A stretch of 64,000 nucleotides of DNA from Apricaphanius iberus. Its lineage: Eukaryota; Chordata; Actinopteri; Cyprinodontiformes; Aphaniidae. A model generated the notes under the pieces. That model was not told the DNA's origin, made no database searches, and saw nothing but the letters and a program-made list of their open reading frames with translations. Position 1 is the stretch's first letter. Each line of letters starts with the position of its first letter. This document shows, piece by piece, positions 1 to 12,100 of this stretch. Position numbers and translations under genes: made by a program. The stretch is from the NCBI GenBank assembly GCA_028564705.1, contig JAPXFQ010002080.1:382001-446000 (forward strand), read 5' to 3'.

Positions 1-404
1 AGTGCAAAGCCATAACCTTAAGACACAAAACTATTATCTGCTCCATTACACTGGCTGAATTGATATGTTTGGTTTATTTTAGCAACTTGAACTGAGACTT
101 TTTCGTGAAAGAAATTTGCTGTATGAAACAGAAGTAGAAATGCACCAATTAGTGATTTGCAGTGGATTTCTGATGCAACAGATTTTGGCAGAACGTTTAC
201 TCATCAAAACCAATTTTAAGGTTATGATATTAATAGATGTAAGAATAGAATTAAAAATATATTTTGCTGTGACTGGCAGATGAGCAGAAGATTATCATCA
301 TTTGGGAGAGAATTCAGTTTAAAAAACAGTTTGATGTTTAAAAAAATAGTTTTACTGCCTATTACAAATTAAGCATTTTTTAATATATTTAATTTCAAAT
401 AAAC
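1..404. other. Intronic sequence, nothing recognised
   Basis: This is AT-rich sequence in the intron following the exon at 1641. I see no exon, repeat end or structured element in it. Confidence 0.5.
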
Positions 405-510
405 TTCGATAGAGTGGCGACCTGTCCAGGGTGTACCCCGCCTCTAGCCCGATGACGGCTGGAGACAGGCACCAGCCCCCCGGCATAGATAATAGATGAA
501 TGGATTTAAA
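405..510 (+). repeat. Teleost interspersed repeat tail
   Basis: The stretch GTGGCGACCTGTCCAGGGTG, followed by GTACCCCGCCTCTAGCCCGA and a decayed ATGAATGG-type tail, is the 3' end of a repeat very common in teleost genomes. I recognise the text but cannot assign it safely to a LINE or SINE family. Confidence 0.6.
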
Positions 511-529
511 ACTTATACAGGAAAACATT

Positions 530-783
530 TTAATGGGATACTCCACCCCTAAGTGAAAATTTGTCTGTTGTTATATTCACCTGAGCTAGATAAGTGAGAA
601 GAAGTGTTTTGTAACCAGCTCATTCATTCCCCTGATCTGGCAGCAGGCTGTTTGCTTTAGTTTTAGCTTTAGCTTAGCATAAACCAATGTAGGTGAATGG
701 GAACTGCTGCTAGTAGTTATCAGTTATTAGTGGGGAATATGGCAATGGAAAATGTTTTACTTAGTGGTGGAATATCCCTTTAA
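530..783. mobile_element. TTAA-flanked MITE with short TIRs
   Basis: A 254-bp element bounded by TTAA on both sides (530-533 and 780-783). The ends are inverted: left TTAATGGGATACTCCACCCC, right (reverse complement) TTAAAGGGATATTCCACCAC. TTAA target duplication with such TIRs fits piggyBac- or Kolobok-type non-autonomous elements. There is no coding capacity. Confidence 0.75.
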
Positions 784-1640
784 ACAGTTTTTAGCATCCT
801 TAAGTGGGAATTGCCACAGCTAGCATGGCTAGCATTAATAAAACACAACACTCTGTGTTTATTCCTTGGGAAAAAAAATATTAATTTTAGTAAATACAAA
901 GTAAGAGGTGGAAAATTGGGTCCAGCATTTTTTTCCAATAATTTATGTCAAAATGTTTGCTATTTTAACTTAATTTTCAACGTTGACACTTTTAAATGGT
1001 TTCCTTATGGTGATTAGCACAGCTTATGCAAGTAGCATTACAAAAACAGAGGTGTACATTCTAGAAATTAGAGTTCATTATTATATCTCTTGTATTTTCA
1101 AAAGGCTGGTAAAAATTTCCAAGCCCAAAATTTTCAAAAAACAGAGGTAAAAACAGAGAAACTGGTCTGTACTGCATTTAACCTTTAGGTTCTCTGCCCT
1201 AAATTTTGCTCTCTTTCGCAGATTAGATAAAAAAGACATGTTTCAAAGCATCTTAGAGAATGGTTTAATTTTAAAAACATGTTGAAAGAACTACCTGAAA
1301 CTAAAAACATCAAATTTTGAGTCTCCTTCAACATGTAACAGAATTTACACCAAAAAATAACATGTGTGATTTTTTGGTTAGTCAAGGGGAGCTGTCACGA
1401 TGAAAATCGTCTCAGTGCTTGTCTATACAGAAATCAGCACTTCTATTTTTTCACCTAGACTAAAATAAAACCATTAATTAGACACAAAAATCAGTGTTTA
1501 AGGTTGAAAGAGTTTAAAAGTCAAAACAATTTAATCTTACTTTACTTACTTAAACTTTTATAGACATTTCTTTTCTTTTCTTTCTGTTTAGAGATTTATT
1601 GCCTTGCAATTCTCATATTATGATGCAGGCAAACACTCAC
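784..1640. other. Intronic sequence, nothing recognised
   Basis: This stretch lies between the TTAA MITE and the first coding exon on the left. No repeat end or exon was recognised. Short open frames here show no family similarity. Confidence 0.5.
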
Positions 1641-1767
1641 TTGATGTAGGTAAGAGCGTTGCCCTCTGGGAAGTCATAGGGGTGCCGTTTCCTGAACACA
1701 TGACCCACACGGCTACAGGGAAGAATCTCCAGACTGCCTCCACACATCCAGACTCGGAATGAGAGCT
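1641..1767 (-). CDS. galnt16: GalNAc-T (galnt16-like) exon: [20 protein letters not shown] segment
   Basis: This is the last recognised exon, 127 bp. It encodes [20 protein letters not shown] followed by [20 protein letters not shown] and YI plus two bases. It completes the WGGENFE motif and carries the conserved SRVGHVFR block of the UDP-GalNAc and peptide-binding region. The acceptor is GACCTCCCGTAG. The donor is CAA|GTGAGT, phase 2. The following exon, which should begin with an RNT.RTAEVWMDEY-like stretch, is not present between 1 and 1640 and must lie beyond the window edge. Confidence 0.95.
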
Positions 1768-2604
1768 CTACGGGAGGTCAGGTGCGATTTTAATGATTTC
1801 ATTTATCTTACTGAACAACTAACTTTGACTGAATTCCCCAGCTATCTAATATGAATGGCAGACGTGAACCAGAGAAATTGATCACAAGTGATGTGTTGAA
1901 CTTCTGCAAGTTCGGCTACAAACTTGTGCAGCATCAAAAGGAGTCGAAATCAAATCAAGACTAAAAGACATTCTGTTTTTTCCCATAACTTTTTTGCATT
2001 ATAAACATGCTTAATTAGGCATATAGCATTAAAACCCAACCATGCAGGGGGTCTGCAGTATTTTGTCTCTGCTGAGGTTTTGAGGTTACCAAAATTATAT
2101 TAGTAAATATTACATTTATATAATCCAAAAGATAAAAACACAGTGTAAAGAACAACAGCAAAAAAATAAAAATGCAGCTGGTGTTTTTTATTTTGTAAAT
2201 AAAAGTTAATAATTAATCATTTATCATGTGTGTAATCAGGTAGGAAGTGGGGTAGGGGGTCCCAGATTCTCTTGGATACAGGTGAGGGATGCAGCACCAG
2301 GACCAACTCAAAGCCTGATAAAAGATCAATTTGGGGGTTCTGAAATATTTTTACCCTCACAGAACAGTCATAGTGTGGAAAAATTTTCATTTTTAGACTT
2401 AAATCAATTTGTGAAAAAGGAAATGATTACAGTTGATGCAAATTTAAACAATAAACAAACTTAAAACTGATCAATTTGCAGTATTTGTATTATTTTAGCA
2501 TCAGCAGGAATAAACATAACTTTTTACATTATGTTATAATACTGTCAGAATTTGAATCATTTCTGTTGGGCTGCGGCACAGTTTCAGATCATCAGCCAGC
2601 TCAC
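1768..2604 (-). other. galnt16 intron (837 bp)
   Basis: This is the intron between the WGGENF exon and the RVWMCGG exon. It is AT-rich and no transposon was recognised in it. Confidence 0.8.
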
Positions 2605-2708
2605 CAAAGTTCTCCCCGCCCCAGATATCCATGTGAGTGTCATACTGGCCCAGGTGGTTGAACCAGCTCTTGTCCATGACGAAAATCCCACCCGCAATGA
2701 CAGGGGTC
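2605..2708 (-). CDS. galnt16: GalNAc-T (galnt16-like) exon: Gal/GalNAc-T motif, WGGENF
   Basis: This 104-bp exon encodes [20 protein letters not shown], then [14 protein letters not shown] and one base of Glu. The D-IWGGEN-E block is the Gal/GalNAc-T motif of the family, bearing the acidic residues near the catalytic centre; its final Glu is completed by the next exon. The acceptor has an excellent tract (CTCCTTCTCCTGTCCACAG). The donor is TTTG|GTGAGC, phase 1. Reading straight through the donor would give a false extension without family similarity. Confidence 0.95.
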
Positions 2709-2909
2709 CTGTGGACAGGAGAAGGAGAAGCTTTCGCCTTCATTCATTTTAATAATGGAGAGTTTTAGAAAGTTACATTCAATCATTATTACAAAACCTT
2801 GGAAAAATATAAATGTCCCAAGACTTTATTTGACACTGTGAAAAATTAAAACCACAACTTCAAAGTATTTTAGTGCTATTAAGCCGCAAAAGCTTCGTGA
2901 AATGGGTCG

Positions 2910-3080
2910 GACAGCAGCTGTGAACGGCAATCTTTTGGTGTTAGAACATGATTCTCATTTGGATTTGGCCCTTGCTTTGAGTAGGCCATTCTAACACATG
3001 GATATGTTTAGATATAAACCATTTCATTGAAGCTCTGGTTGTCTGGTTAGTATCGTCATTCTACTAGAATTTATACCTCT
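2910..3080 (-). mobile_element. Tc1 transposase relic fragment
   Basis: Degenerate text including GGCCATTCTAACACATGGAT is the reverse complement of a well-known teleost Tc1 transposase segment (the HVLEWP region before the DDE Glu domain). Only about 170 bp is recognisable; neither TIR is seen. Confidence 0.6.
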
Positions 3081-4800
3081 TAACTCTGTTGCAGTCCAAC
3101 ATCAACGTTATCTAACCAACCACGATCAGCTAGTGTTTGAAACATCCGGCAGAGAAAGGCCCGGCCACGCGATTTGCAAGCTTCAGCTTAAAAATGTATA
3201 TGCGTCAAGCTAGTTTCTTTGTTAGTGACAAAGCGTGTGATGTGAACGCACCATCAGTTTTCTCCCACACGTTTACTACGCGGCTTATGGTTAACTTAAA
3301 ACAGGACTTACGGTACTATGGGTCTCTTTTAACAATTATTTTCTTCCTGCCAGTCTTCTATGGTGGCCAGTTTAAAGCCTTGTGAATACTTCAACATCGG
3401 CAAGTTTTCCCAGACATGTACACGTATTAGCAGAGAGTCTTGAAAAGCAATAATCTGATGGACAACGGGGGGCGTTGTGCTTTTCTGGATGGTGCTGCTA
3501 CCACCAATGCATTAAAGTCTCTGGTTGTTGACAGCGTATCCACTTTTTAAAATTTTTAACCAAAACTCTTCACTTCAACAACTTTTGTCTCTTTCTTTAC
3601 TCAAATTTGGGAACAAATTTGGGGACAAATTTGACAAAAAAATAACTCCTTTAACGAACGCTGAACACACGTTCCTCAATCAGTGCTGTGTCTGCTGCTG
3701 GGTATATTCACTTGGCTTTTTTTATGGTGGTGCAGCTGACAAATTTAAAGAAAGTCGCGGACTGACCAATCACAGGCTTGCGCAGAGATTTTTGTGTCTA
3801 ACGAATGATGGCGCTTCATATCTTCCCACCCCCGCTGACGGTGAAAACTAGGCTTGATGGTTGACCTGCTGACAGATTTACCCATCTCAACTGTCGCTCT
3901 CTGGACCTCCTCCTGAGGCTGCTGAGCTGACTGGTTCTTCCTAAATGATCACTCAGTTTAGATGTCTCGGTAGATTTAAGGTTGTTTTGTACTCTTTCCC
4001 TTTTTTAATGTCTGTGGTAGTAATGGCAATATAAAAGGTATAAGGTAGAAATGATATGAATTTAACCAAAGGTAGAAATTTTGACTATACTGGCATTCCA
4101 CAGTTACGCATTTTGATGATGTCATCAAGCTGTGCCTACATACCATGTACCAGGTATGCAAGGAAGATAAATATTGAGTGATTTTCTTTACACTAGATAA
4201 TGCAAGTTTAAAATTTTTTGTTTTTCATATAATGGAAAATAAACCTCTTGAACTTTGAAGCATTTTTAATCCAAACATGTGCAGGTATCCATTTGTGTGA
4301 TATTAATGAATAACGGAACCCCATGAAAAAGCATGATCCCTCCCCCAGGCAACATTTGAAGAACTCTACCAAAGTGGGCAGGGCCAGGAGGCATGGAGGG
4401 GCATGGCTAAGTGTGGAGGATGGGTGTGTGTGGGGGGTGCGGGGGTGTGGTCTGGAAGACAGTCATAGCTGAACTATGGCATGCGGCCGCCGAGCACCAT
4501 AAAGCCTCTATTTAACTACTGTAAAGGGAGAAATGAGGTCTCTTCTCTGCCATCCACCATAGGTGGTTTTATATAGCGCAGCAGCCAAACGACGTATCAG
4601 TTCGAGCTGTTGGCTCAGGGCGCTGAGTCAGCATTGCCTGAAGCCAGCAGCACGTATAGTAGCAAACAAGCACAGAGAGCCTAGCGCTAGCATCAATGCC
4701 AAGGAACTTCTTGGGGAACTACCTCAGCTTTTGTTTCCTTATTCACGGTGTGTTTAAAACATATAGGTTACAGCTTATGGCTTTAAACCACTTCGACGTT
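3081..4800. other. Intronic sequence, no assignable element
   Basis: Mixed-composition sequence. Parts (3100-3860 and 4370-4760) have the GC-richer look of MITE interiors, but I could not find paired ends. Open frames up to 108 codons have no recognisable domain. Confidence 0.4.
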
Positions 4801-5272
4801 GTGGTCCTCCAAAATGCGATGTATGGATTTCAGCTTCCTCTGTTTCTCTCAGTACGCTTCTGTGTGCGCACGTAGCACACAAGATAAGCAATTTCAACTC
4901 GTCATAGGGCGGGGCGAGTGTGTCTGAGAGAGGGAGGACGTATCTGTGAGACCATGCCTGTGACATAGGCAATGGAAAAGATGTACCAATATCAGCCAGT
5001 CACAAAAATCAAATGCAGTACCAGACGATTACCATGAGCAGCAGCACTAAGATGTTTTTAGACCATAAAATTTTGAATTTAACAAGTTTACTAAAAAATT
5101 GTTTGTGGGTTGAACAGCACTTGGTAAAATTTTCACAGCTTTGGATTTTGTTTCTAAACCTGCTTCAAACTTTGTCACACCTTCATTCGTGATGAAGAAT
5201 TTAAACAAATGAAGTATTTTTTTGTTGTCGTGATGTTACAAATTTTGGAAAAATTCAACAAGTATTCATATT
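4801..5272. repeat. Dispersed repeat family 'R', copy 1
   Basis: About 470 bp beginning GTGGTCCTCCAAAATGCGAT that is clearly homologous, in the same order, to 7127-7423 plus 14978-15131. Shared blocks include CAAGATAAGCAATTTCAACT and TTTCTAAACCTGCTTCAAAC. No TIR or poly(A) was seen, so the class is unknown; a MITE interior is possible. Confidence 0.75.
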
Positions 5273-6115
5273 CTAGAAAGACGAATAGCTAAAATGACTC
5301 TTACCCACAGTCATAGCCAAGTGTAAATTTACAATCCGTCAAAATGAAGGTTTTATCTGGAGATTGTGATATAATAAACTATCCATCTTTCCTTACCAGT
5401 TTTTAACTTGAGATAAATCCAATGTTACATGACATACTACACTGGGCCCCAATTGCCTCAATAGCCAATTAAATTATTCACAAAGCAAATTGTGTTTATA
5501 TTCTTAAATAACCTCCAATGTAGAAGCAGTATGTAAAAAGTAAGATACTACTAGCAGCAGCAATACTTTGAACGGAATGCTTTCTCTTGGCTCTTAGAAG
5601 TGCATCATTGAGGTTGTTTACTGCAGTCGGACTTCTGAAATGCATGTATACACCGACAGAAGTCAGACAGAAGTCAAACTGAACTAAGTTTGAGAAATCG
5701 AACTAAGGGACCCGGATAATGCAAATGGAAATGAAATTTCTCTGCAACCAACCCCTAATTAGCTAATCAGGAAGGGGGAGCACATCGCCACCTAGCGCCG
5801 CGTAGTCAAATGCACTTCATTCGATGATTTGATTGTCTCTGTGAGATGTAAAATGGCACAAGACTCTCACTCTGGCTAAGCTATTAGTCCGATTATCTCC
5901 AAAAACTGAATTAAATGTGGAAGTAAAGGTACTGAATTTCAGCGACCTTGGCCCACACCTCTACACAATACTACTTCAATTGTGTAAGGTTTGCTGGCAT
6001 TTGTTGATTATCTGTTCAAAGATGTTCCACCGCATCATTTCAGTCAGGTTGGATTTGCGATTTTAGGCCATAAAAATATTAATTCTGATTACAATGTAGT
6101 TCTCTACTTGCCATC
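5273..6115. other. Intronic sequence, nothing recognised
   Basis: AT-rich sequence between repeat R copy 1 and the solo LTR. I see no exon and no paired repeat ends. Confidence 0.45.
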
Positions 6116-6371
6116 TGTCATGGAAATTATGCAATAAAAGGATGAGAGCAGATTCCTTCCAGTCGTCTTAATGTACCCTGTTAACAAGGAGGAACAGCGA
6201 ACACAACGCAATCGTGCAAATGAGCGGTCCCAACCACTAAAGAGGAAAACCTTTTACATTACATCCCTCCCTTCCCTGTCTGTATTACCATCTATAATCC
6301 GTAACCTAATATCCTTAACTTCTGTCACTAAAACAGACAATACGGTCAATCCTTGAAATATTTCCATGACA
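6116..6371 (+). mobile_element. Solo LTR (256 bp) with TG...CA ends
   Basis: The element starts TGTCATGGAAAT and ends with its exact inverse ATTTCCATGACA, the TG...CA termini of an LTR. It is flanked by CATC on both sides (6112-6115 and 6372-6375), a 4-bp target duplication. A longer relative with the same block order lies at 49186-49534. There is no internal coding region, so this is a recombined solo LTR of an unassigned LTR retrotransposon. The strand is relative to the other copy. Confidence 0.75.
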
Positions 6372-6966
6372 CATCATTGGCCTGTCATCAGCTATGTATA
6401 AAAAAGCCCCAATGTGCAGTTTCTACTGGGTTTGGGAAACTGAACGAGGCACTGCTGCCAGGGCACTTTCAACCAAACATGAAGCAGTTAAAGTGAAACA
6501 CTCCCTACTTAGTCAGTCTCCCTAATTAAATTAACATGTTAAATGACCCTTGAACACTTTCAGATGTATGTGGGGTTTTGGGGAATTTCTTTTCCTTTTT
6601 TTGTATCTTGCTGAGCATTGCACAGTATGACCTCATACTAACTGGGCTACACTTTACCGGAAAGATTGGAAGCCTGCTAGAATGGTTTTCCACTAGAGAA
6701 TACATTTTTAAATAAAATCGGTGACTAAAAGTAGCCCAGTAAGCTTTCCCCGACTGATGCACTGCAGCCTTTTCTTCAGAAAGATAATCGCAAATGTTTC
6801 TCCTTCCTGTACCGTTTTAAAATAAGGCTCCTATTATAAATGACTAGTAAATAGTTTATAGATGCATTATTAATTCATCTTTAAACAATTTATAAATAGT
6901 TAATAGGTGTTTATTATGCATTAAGTTAAGGGGAGAAAGACATATAGTGAGTTAATCTATATAATA
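6372..6966. other. Intronic sequence, nothing recognised
   Basis: AT-rich sequence after the solo LTR. No exon and no paired repeat ends were recognised. Confidence 0.45.
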
Positions 6967-7075
6967 CCTCTAGAGTTGCTAAACTGAACATTTCAGACTA
7001 AAGCCTCCTACAATAAGGTAAGCAACCTACAACGTAGTGATTTAGTCTGAAATGTTTCATTTAGCACCTCTAGAT
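6967..7075. repeat. Inverted repeat / hairpin
   Basis: The left arm 6967-7002 and right arm 7041-7075 are near-complementary: both contain ACATTTCAGACTAAA in inverse orientation and both end in CCTCTAGA-type sequence. The loop is about 38 nt. It may be a decayed fold-back MITE. Confidence 0.7.
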
Positions 7076-7126
7076 GAAACATGTAGATGAACAAATGTGG
7101 TTTACTATCTAGTAGGAAACTACTGA

Positions 7127-7423
7127 GTGGTCTTCCACAGTGCAAAATATGGATTTCAACTTCCTTTGTTTCTCATAGCATTGGTGCGTGCGCAGCATAC
7201 AAGATAAGCAATTTCAACTCGTCACACGGCGGGCCGAGTGTGTCTGAGTGAGGGAGGGCGTCTCTGTGAGACCGTGCCTGTGGCGTAGACAATGGAAAAG
7301 ATGCACCGCTCTCAGCCAATCACAAAATTCAAATGCAGTACCACACGATTACCATGAGCGGCAGCACTAAGACGTTTTTTTTAGACCAAAAAATTTAGAA
7401 TTTATCAAGTTTACACGAAAATG
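7127..7423. repeat. Repeat 'R' copy 2, left part
   Basis: This is the left part of a second copy of the family at 4801-5272. Homology stops near 7423 and resumes at 14978 with TTGTTTGTGG, exactly where copy 1 continues. The copy is therefore interrupted by the insertion block between these points. Confidence 0.8.
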
Positions 7424-7789
7424 TAAAAAAATGCCCTGAAACTGAAAGATTGCATCGGTAAAGAGCCATTTATGCAGTTTATAAGCAAAAAAAAAGTTGT
7501 TTTGGGGTTTGGTTACAATTTCAATTAATAATTAAGTAACCAGGAAAGCAGGCATTTAGCCTTAATTTAATTTAAAATATCGTAATTTTTTTTGTGAGAA
7601 TTTTTGTGTTTCATTATTTTGGAAAACAATTTGAAGATGTTTTTTAATTGCATTTTGCATAATAAAGTTTCTTTCAATTGCACTCTAAACCTTTCTGAAG
7701 TTGATCTGATGCAATGTATCTGAAACGTAAAAATGCTCATAAGCCGTTATTTTGACATATATAAAGAAAAAAAAAGTATATATCACAAT
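7424..7789. mobile_element. Outer hAT-like relic, left part
   Basis: Sequence between repeat R copy 2 and the inner hAT element. It ends in the 8-bp duplication ATCACAAT (7782-7789) and continues at 14912. The left TIR is missing, so assignment depends on the right end. Confidence 0.5.
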
Positions 7790-8898
7790 TAGGGCTGCAG
7801 CTGTCGATTCTTTTTGTAATTGATTATATCAATTCGATTAATCAGCTAATTTTTTACGTTTTTAAATAACCAAAACAAATCATCCATAACCAAAGTTTTG
7901 TAGCTGTAAAATGATCAAGCATTTTCCTTTTATCTCTCTAAAAAACAGAGAACTTCAACTCCAACATTTGGCTCCACAACTAAGCCCATTTACAGTTTTA
8001 TGTATTTATTTGACAAAATAACAGTCAACAGCAATAATGTAAGATAATAAACTAAACGGTCCATCAACTTTTAGTGAAAAAGCTTTTGTGAAAAGTGGCA
8101 GTGTTTTTCTGATTTTCTTCTTCATCAATCACTTAAATTGTTTGAAAAGCAAGCAGAGTTTGCGAAAACATTGTCACATAAACCTTAGCAAAATAAAATG
8201 ACTAAATCTCCTTCCTGCTGAAAACTCTAAAATGTTACCAGCTCAGATTGGGTCCCCACTAGAAGAACATCTCTGCTTTTATTTTGGTGCTACAGTCCCA
8301 CCCTGGGCCCCTTTAGCCCCTCTTTATTAACCTCCTGGATAGGCCCCTGCTCAGCAGCACTGAACGTTTAGGAATAGTCACTTATTAATCATTCTAAAAA
8401 CTCACAGGAGTCTCTGTGTCATGAGAGAGTGGGAAAGTATTTTATTTTCTTACTTTTGGAGACAGCGCAACACTAAGTCTGTTGTTTTTTGACGCTGTAA
8501 CTGTGATGTTGGAGCATTTTTTGTCGCAGATAGTGACGCTATGGTACTTAAAACCCTGTTTTCATCCGTCCACACGCAGATACTGAAAACAGAAAAAAAA
8601 CCCGCAGATCTCCACTTTGGCCAGAGTTTTGTAAAAGATTCGTTTTTTGTGCCGAAAATCTGCGTTTACGTGGCGATGACAGGCCAAACCGTAGAGATAC
8701 CCGGCTACGTGTGGATCAGGCGCTCTTGCAATTGAAAGTGAATACATTTACTACTTAAAAAAGATCAAAGCTAAACATCATATCTAGTCAAACAGCATCA
8801 TGACATCGCTACAAATACAGTATTAAAATTAGCAAACATCAGTGTATAAAGGCTTTAGGTTCCATTACCTTGTTTCAGCGACGCTGGGTGAAAAAGTT

Positions 8899-8912
8899 TG
8901 TGGATGTTTTCT
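8899..8912. repeat. LINE target-site duplication, 3' side
   Basis: TGTGGATGTTTTCT, identical to 14556-14569. It marks the 3' end of the LINE. Confidence 0.9.
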
Positions 8913-8925
8913 TGTGTCAAACTGT

Positions 8926-8931
8926 TTTATT
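8926..8931 (-). promoter_or_regulatory. LINE polyadenylation signal AATAAA
   Basis: AATAAA on the minus strand, 13 nt before the LINE 3' end. It could also act as a cryptic polyadenylation site for galnt16 transcripts, since the orientation is the same. Confidence 0.65.
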
Positions 8932-9145
8932 GAGAAATCAGACATGAGAATTACAACCTCAACAATACATGTTTGTTTTCTTTTTTTATGTGAACATAAA
9001 ACACAAAGACAATACAAAATTAAAACAAAACAAAAGTGACATAAATAAGGACATTCTCAAGACCCAATCACCTCCCCCAACCCACCCTCCTCCCCTTTTC
9101 CTGGGACTTACATCTGATCACATCGATAATCAAAACAAATCATCT

Positions 9146-12100
9146 TCAAATAGGGTTATTAATATATTGCTGAAGGGGTTGCCAAGTTCTGTTGAATCGC
9201 TTTAAGTTATTTGCTAATGAGAACCGTACTCTTTCCAAATGAGAGAGCCTCACCAGTTCCTCCAGCCACAATTTAACCGACGGAACCTCTGGTTTTTTCC
9301 AGAACATCAACACTAGCTTTTTTCCTATGATAAAGGCATAAGATAATAATTGTCGTTGGTATTTATTAAATTGAGAAAGCTGAACAGAAACTCCGAGTAT
9401 AATCAGAAGTGGGTCCAGCCTTAACTCTATACGCAGCATATCTGATAAAGTTTTAAATATGCCAGACCAAAATGGGGTTAATTTTGTACACAAAGAGTAA
9501 GAATGGAGAAGCGTAGCTTCTGCAATATGGCATTTGTCACACAGTGGGGATGTGTTAGGAAAAATTTTATGCAGCTTCACCTTACAGTAATGAAGCCTGT
9601 GAATAATTTTAAATTGAATAAGACAGTGTCTAGAATTGGCAGAACACTTGTGAATATTCTCCAGTGCAGCCTTCCAAAGTTCATCACTTATCTCCGTTCC
9701 TAATTCCTGCTCCCAGCCTGATCTAAGGCCTTGCATGGACGGCGAGGAGCTGGATAATAACACATTATAAATCTGGGAGATTAGATGTCTTTCTCCACCA
9801 CCCAGCTTAAAGAGTTCGTCAAATTCGTTAGGTAATATATTCTCTAAAGTGCGCATGTGTTTTTTGACATATGCTCTGACCTGTAGATATCTAAAATGAT
9901 TGTGTTTATGGAGACTAAATTTGGCCTGAAGTTGAGAGAAAGAGGCAAAATTACCACCCACCAGCAAGTCACCAATAGTCCTGATACCTAAATCTTTCCA
10001 TTGTGTATAACCTGAATCTAAAGTGGAAGGAACGAATGAAGGATTCTTTGCTATTGGTAATAAGGTAGAAATGGATTCAATACCAAACTGGGATTTTATC
10101 TGTTTCCAAATACGTATAGTACTGTGAATGATGCAGTTATTGTTGTATGCCAAGGTATCTGTACTTGTGGGTGACAGAATAAGAGCGCTAATTTCATAAG
10201 GGCTGCAGTCTTCCTTTTCCATTGTGATCCAATTGGATTGTGTAAAATTACGATCTAACCAAATTGTAATGGTGCGCAGCGTACAAGAGTAATAGTAAAA
10301 TGAAAAGTTTGGGAGGGACAGTCCGCCCTCTACTTTTGCCTTGCAGAGATGAGCTTTGCTAATTCGGTGAGTTTTATAGTCCCACAGAAATGGAACAATT
10401 ATAGAATCAAGTTTCTTAAAAAATTTCTTAGGTAAAAAGATGGGAATATTTTGAAACAGGTAAAGGATCTGAGGGAGAAAAACCATTTTTATTGCATTGA
10501 CTCTTCCCACTAGGGAAATGGGAAGAGATTTCCAAAACTGGATGCTATTTTGTAGCTTCACCACAAGGGGTGAGAAGTTAGCTTCATAAAGTGAATTAAA
10601 GTCCCTCGTAATCTCTATTCCAAGGTAAGTAAACTTATCATTAGCAATTTTAAATGGCGTACTTTCCAAGATCGAAGAGTCTTTGAGCTTAATTGGCATC
10701 AGTTCACTCTTAGACCAGTTAATCCTATAACCAGAAAACCTCCCAAACTGAGAGATTGTGTCTAGGAGGGTTGGTATGGTACACTGAAGATTGGTTATGA
10801 ACAGTAGGATATCATCCGCATATAAGGAAATTTTATTTATAGTCCCTTTAGTAATGTATCCTTGCACAAGCGGGTTGGCACGAATTGATTGAGCAAGGGG
10901 TTCTAGGGCTAGGACAAAAAGTAAGGGTGAGAGTGAGCAGCCCTGTCTGGTGCCCCTATGTAATTGAAATGCAGGAGATAGTGTCTTATTAGTGACAATT
11001 CTAGCACAAGGTTTATGGTAAAGGATTTTTAACCATTTTTCAAAGTGTTCACCAAGATCATATCTTCTCAGGGTTGCAAAAAGGTAGGGCCATTCTATTT
11101 GGTCAAAAGCCTTTTCCGCGTCGAGGGAAAGGACAGCCAAATCAGAAGTTTCCTCTTTCTGAGAGTAGATCACATTATAAAGACGTCGCAAATTAAAGAA
11201 AGAGTGTCTGTTTGGTATAAAACCCGTCTGATCGGGGTGAATCAGTTTATCCATTAATAAAGTCAATCTATTAGCTAGAATTTTGGCTAGAATCTTCTGA
11301 TCATAGGTCAATAGCGAAATTGGCCTGTAATTACCTACTTCCTCAGGATCCTGATCCTTTTTTGGTATTAGTATTATTGTGGCTTCTCTCATAGTAGGCG
11401 GTAGGATGTTATCTGAGTTTGCTTGGGTGTACATTTTTAGCAAATAAGGTGATAATAGGTCGCTAAATTCTTTATAAAATTCCCCAGGATATCCATCAGG
11501 ACCAGCTGTTCTCCCACTTTTCAGTGATTTGATAGCAACCTGAATATCTATGCATGAGAGATTTGCATTAAGAGAACTCTTGTCTTCCTGAGTTAAAGTT
11601 TGGAGATCACAGCTATCTAAACACGTCTGTATAGTTAAATCATCTTTCACAGCCTTGGAAGAGTACAGTGATTCATAAAACTGTTTAAATCTATGATTAA
11701 TGTCTTTGTGTGAAGTTAAGACTTCTCCATTTTCTGATTTAATTTTGTTAATTGTGCGGTCACTTTCCATTTTCCTTAATTGTCTAGCCAATAACTTATT
11801 AGGTTTTTCCCCAAATTCAAAATATTTCTGTTGAGTAAAAATGAAAGCTCTAGTAATGTGGTCTGACAATAATTGATTATATTTGTACCTCAGCGAGAGA
11901 ATTTTTTTGTGAGTTTCTGTGGAAGGTTGCGTAGCATTATCCTTGTCCAGACGCCTAATTTGTTGCTCTAAATCCACCAATTCTGCACGATTCTTTTTCC
12001 TCTTTGCTGCTCGAAAAGATATAATTCCTCCCCTTAAGTAGGCTTTCATAGTTTCCCACAGTATTGAAGGAGACGTTCCCGGAAGGTCATTCATTTCAAA

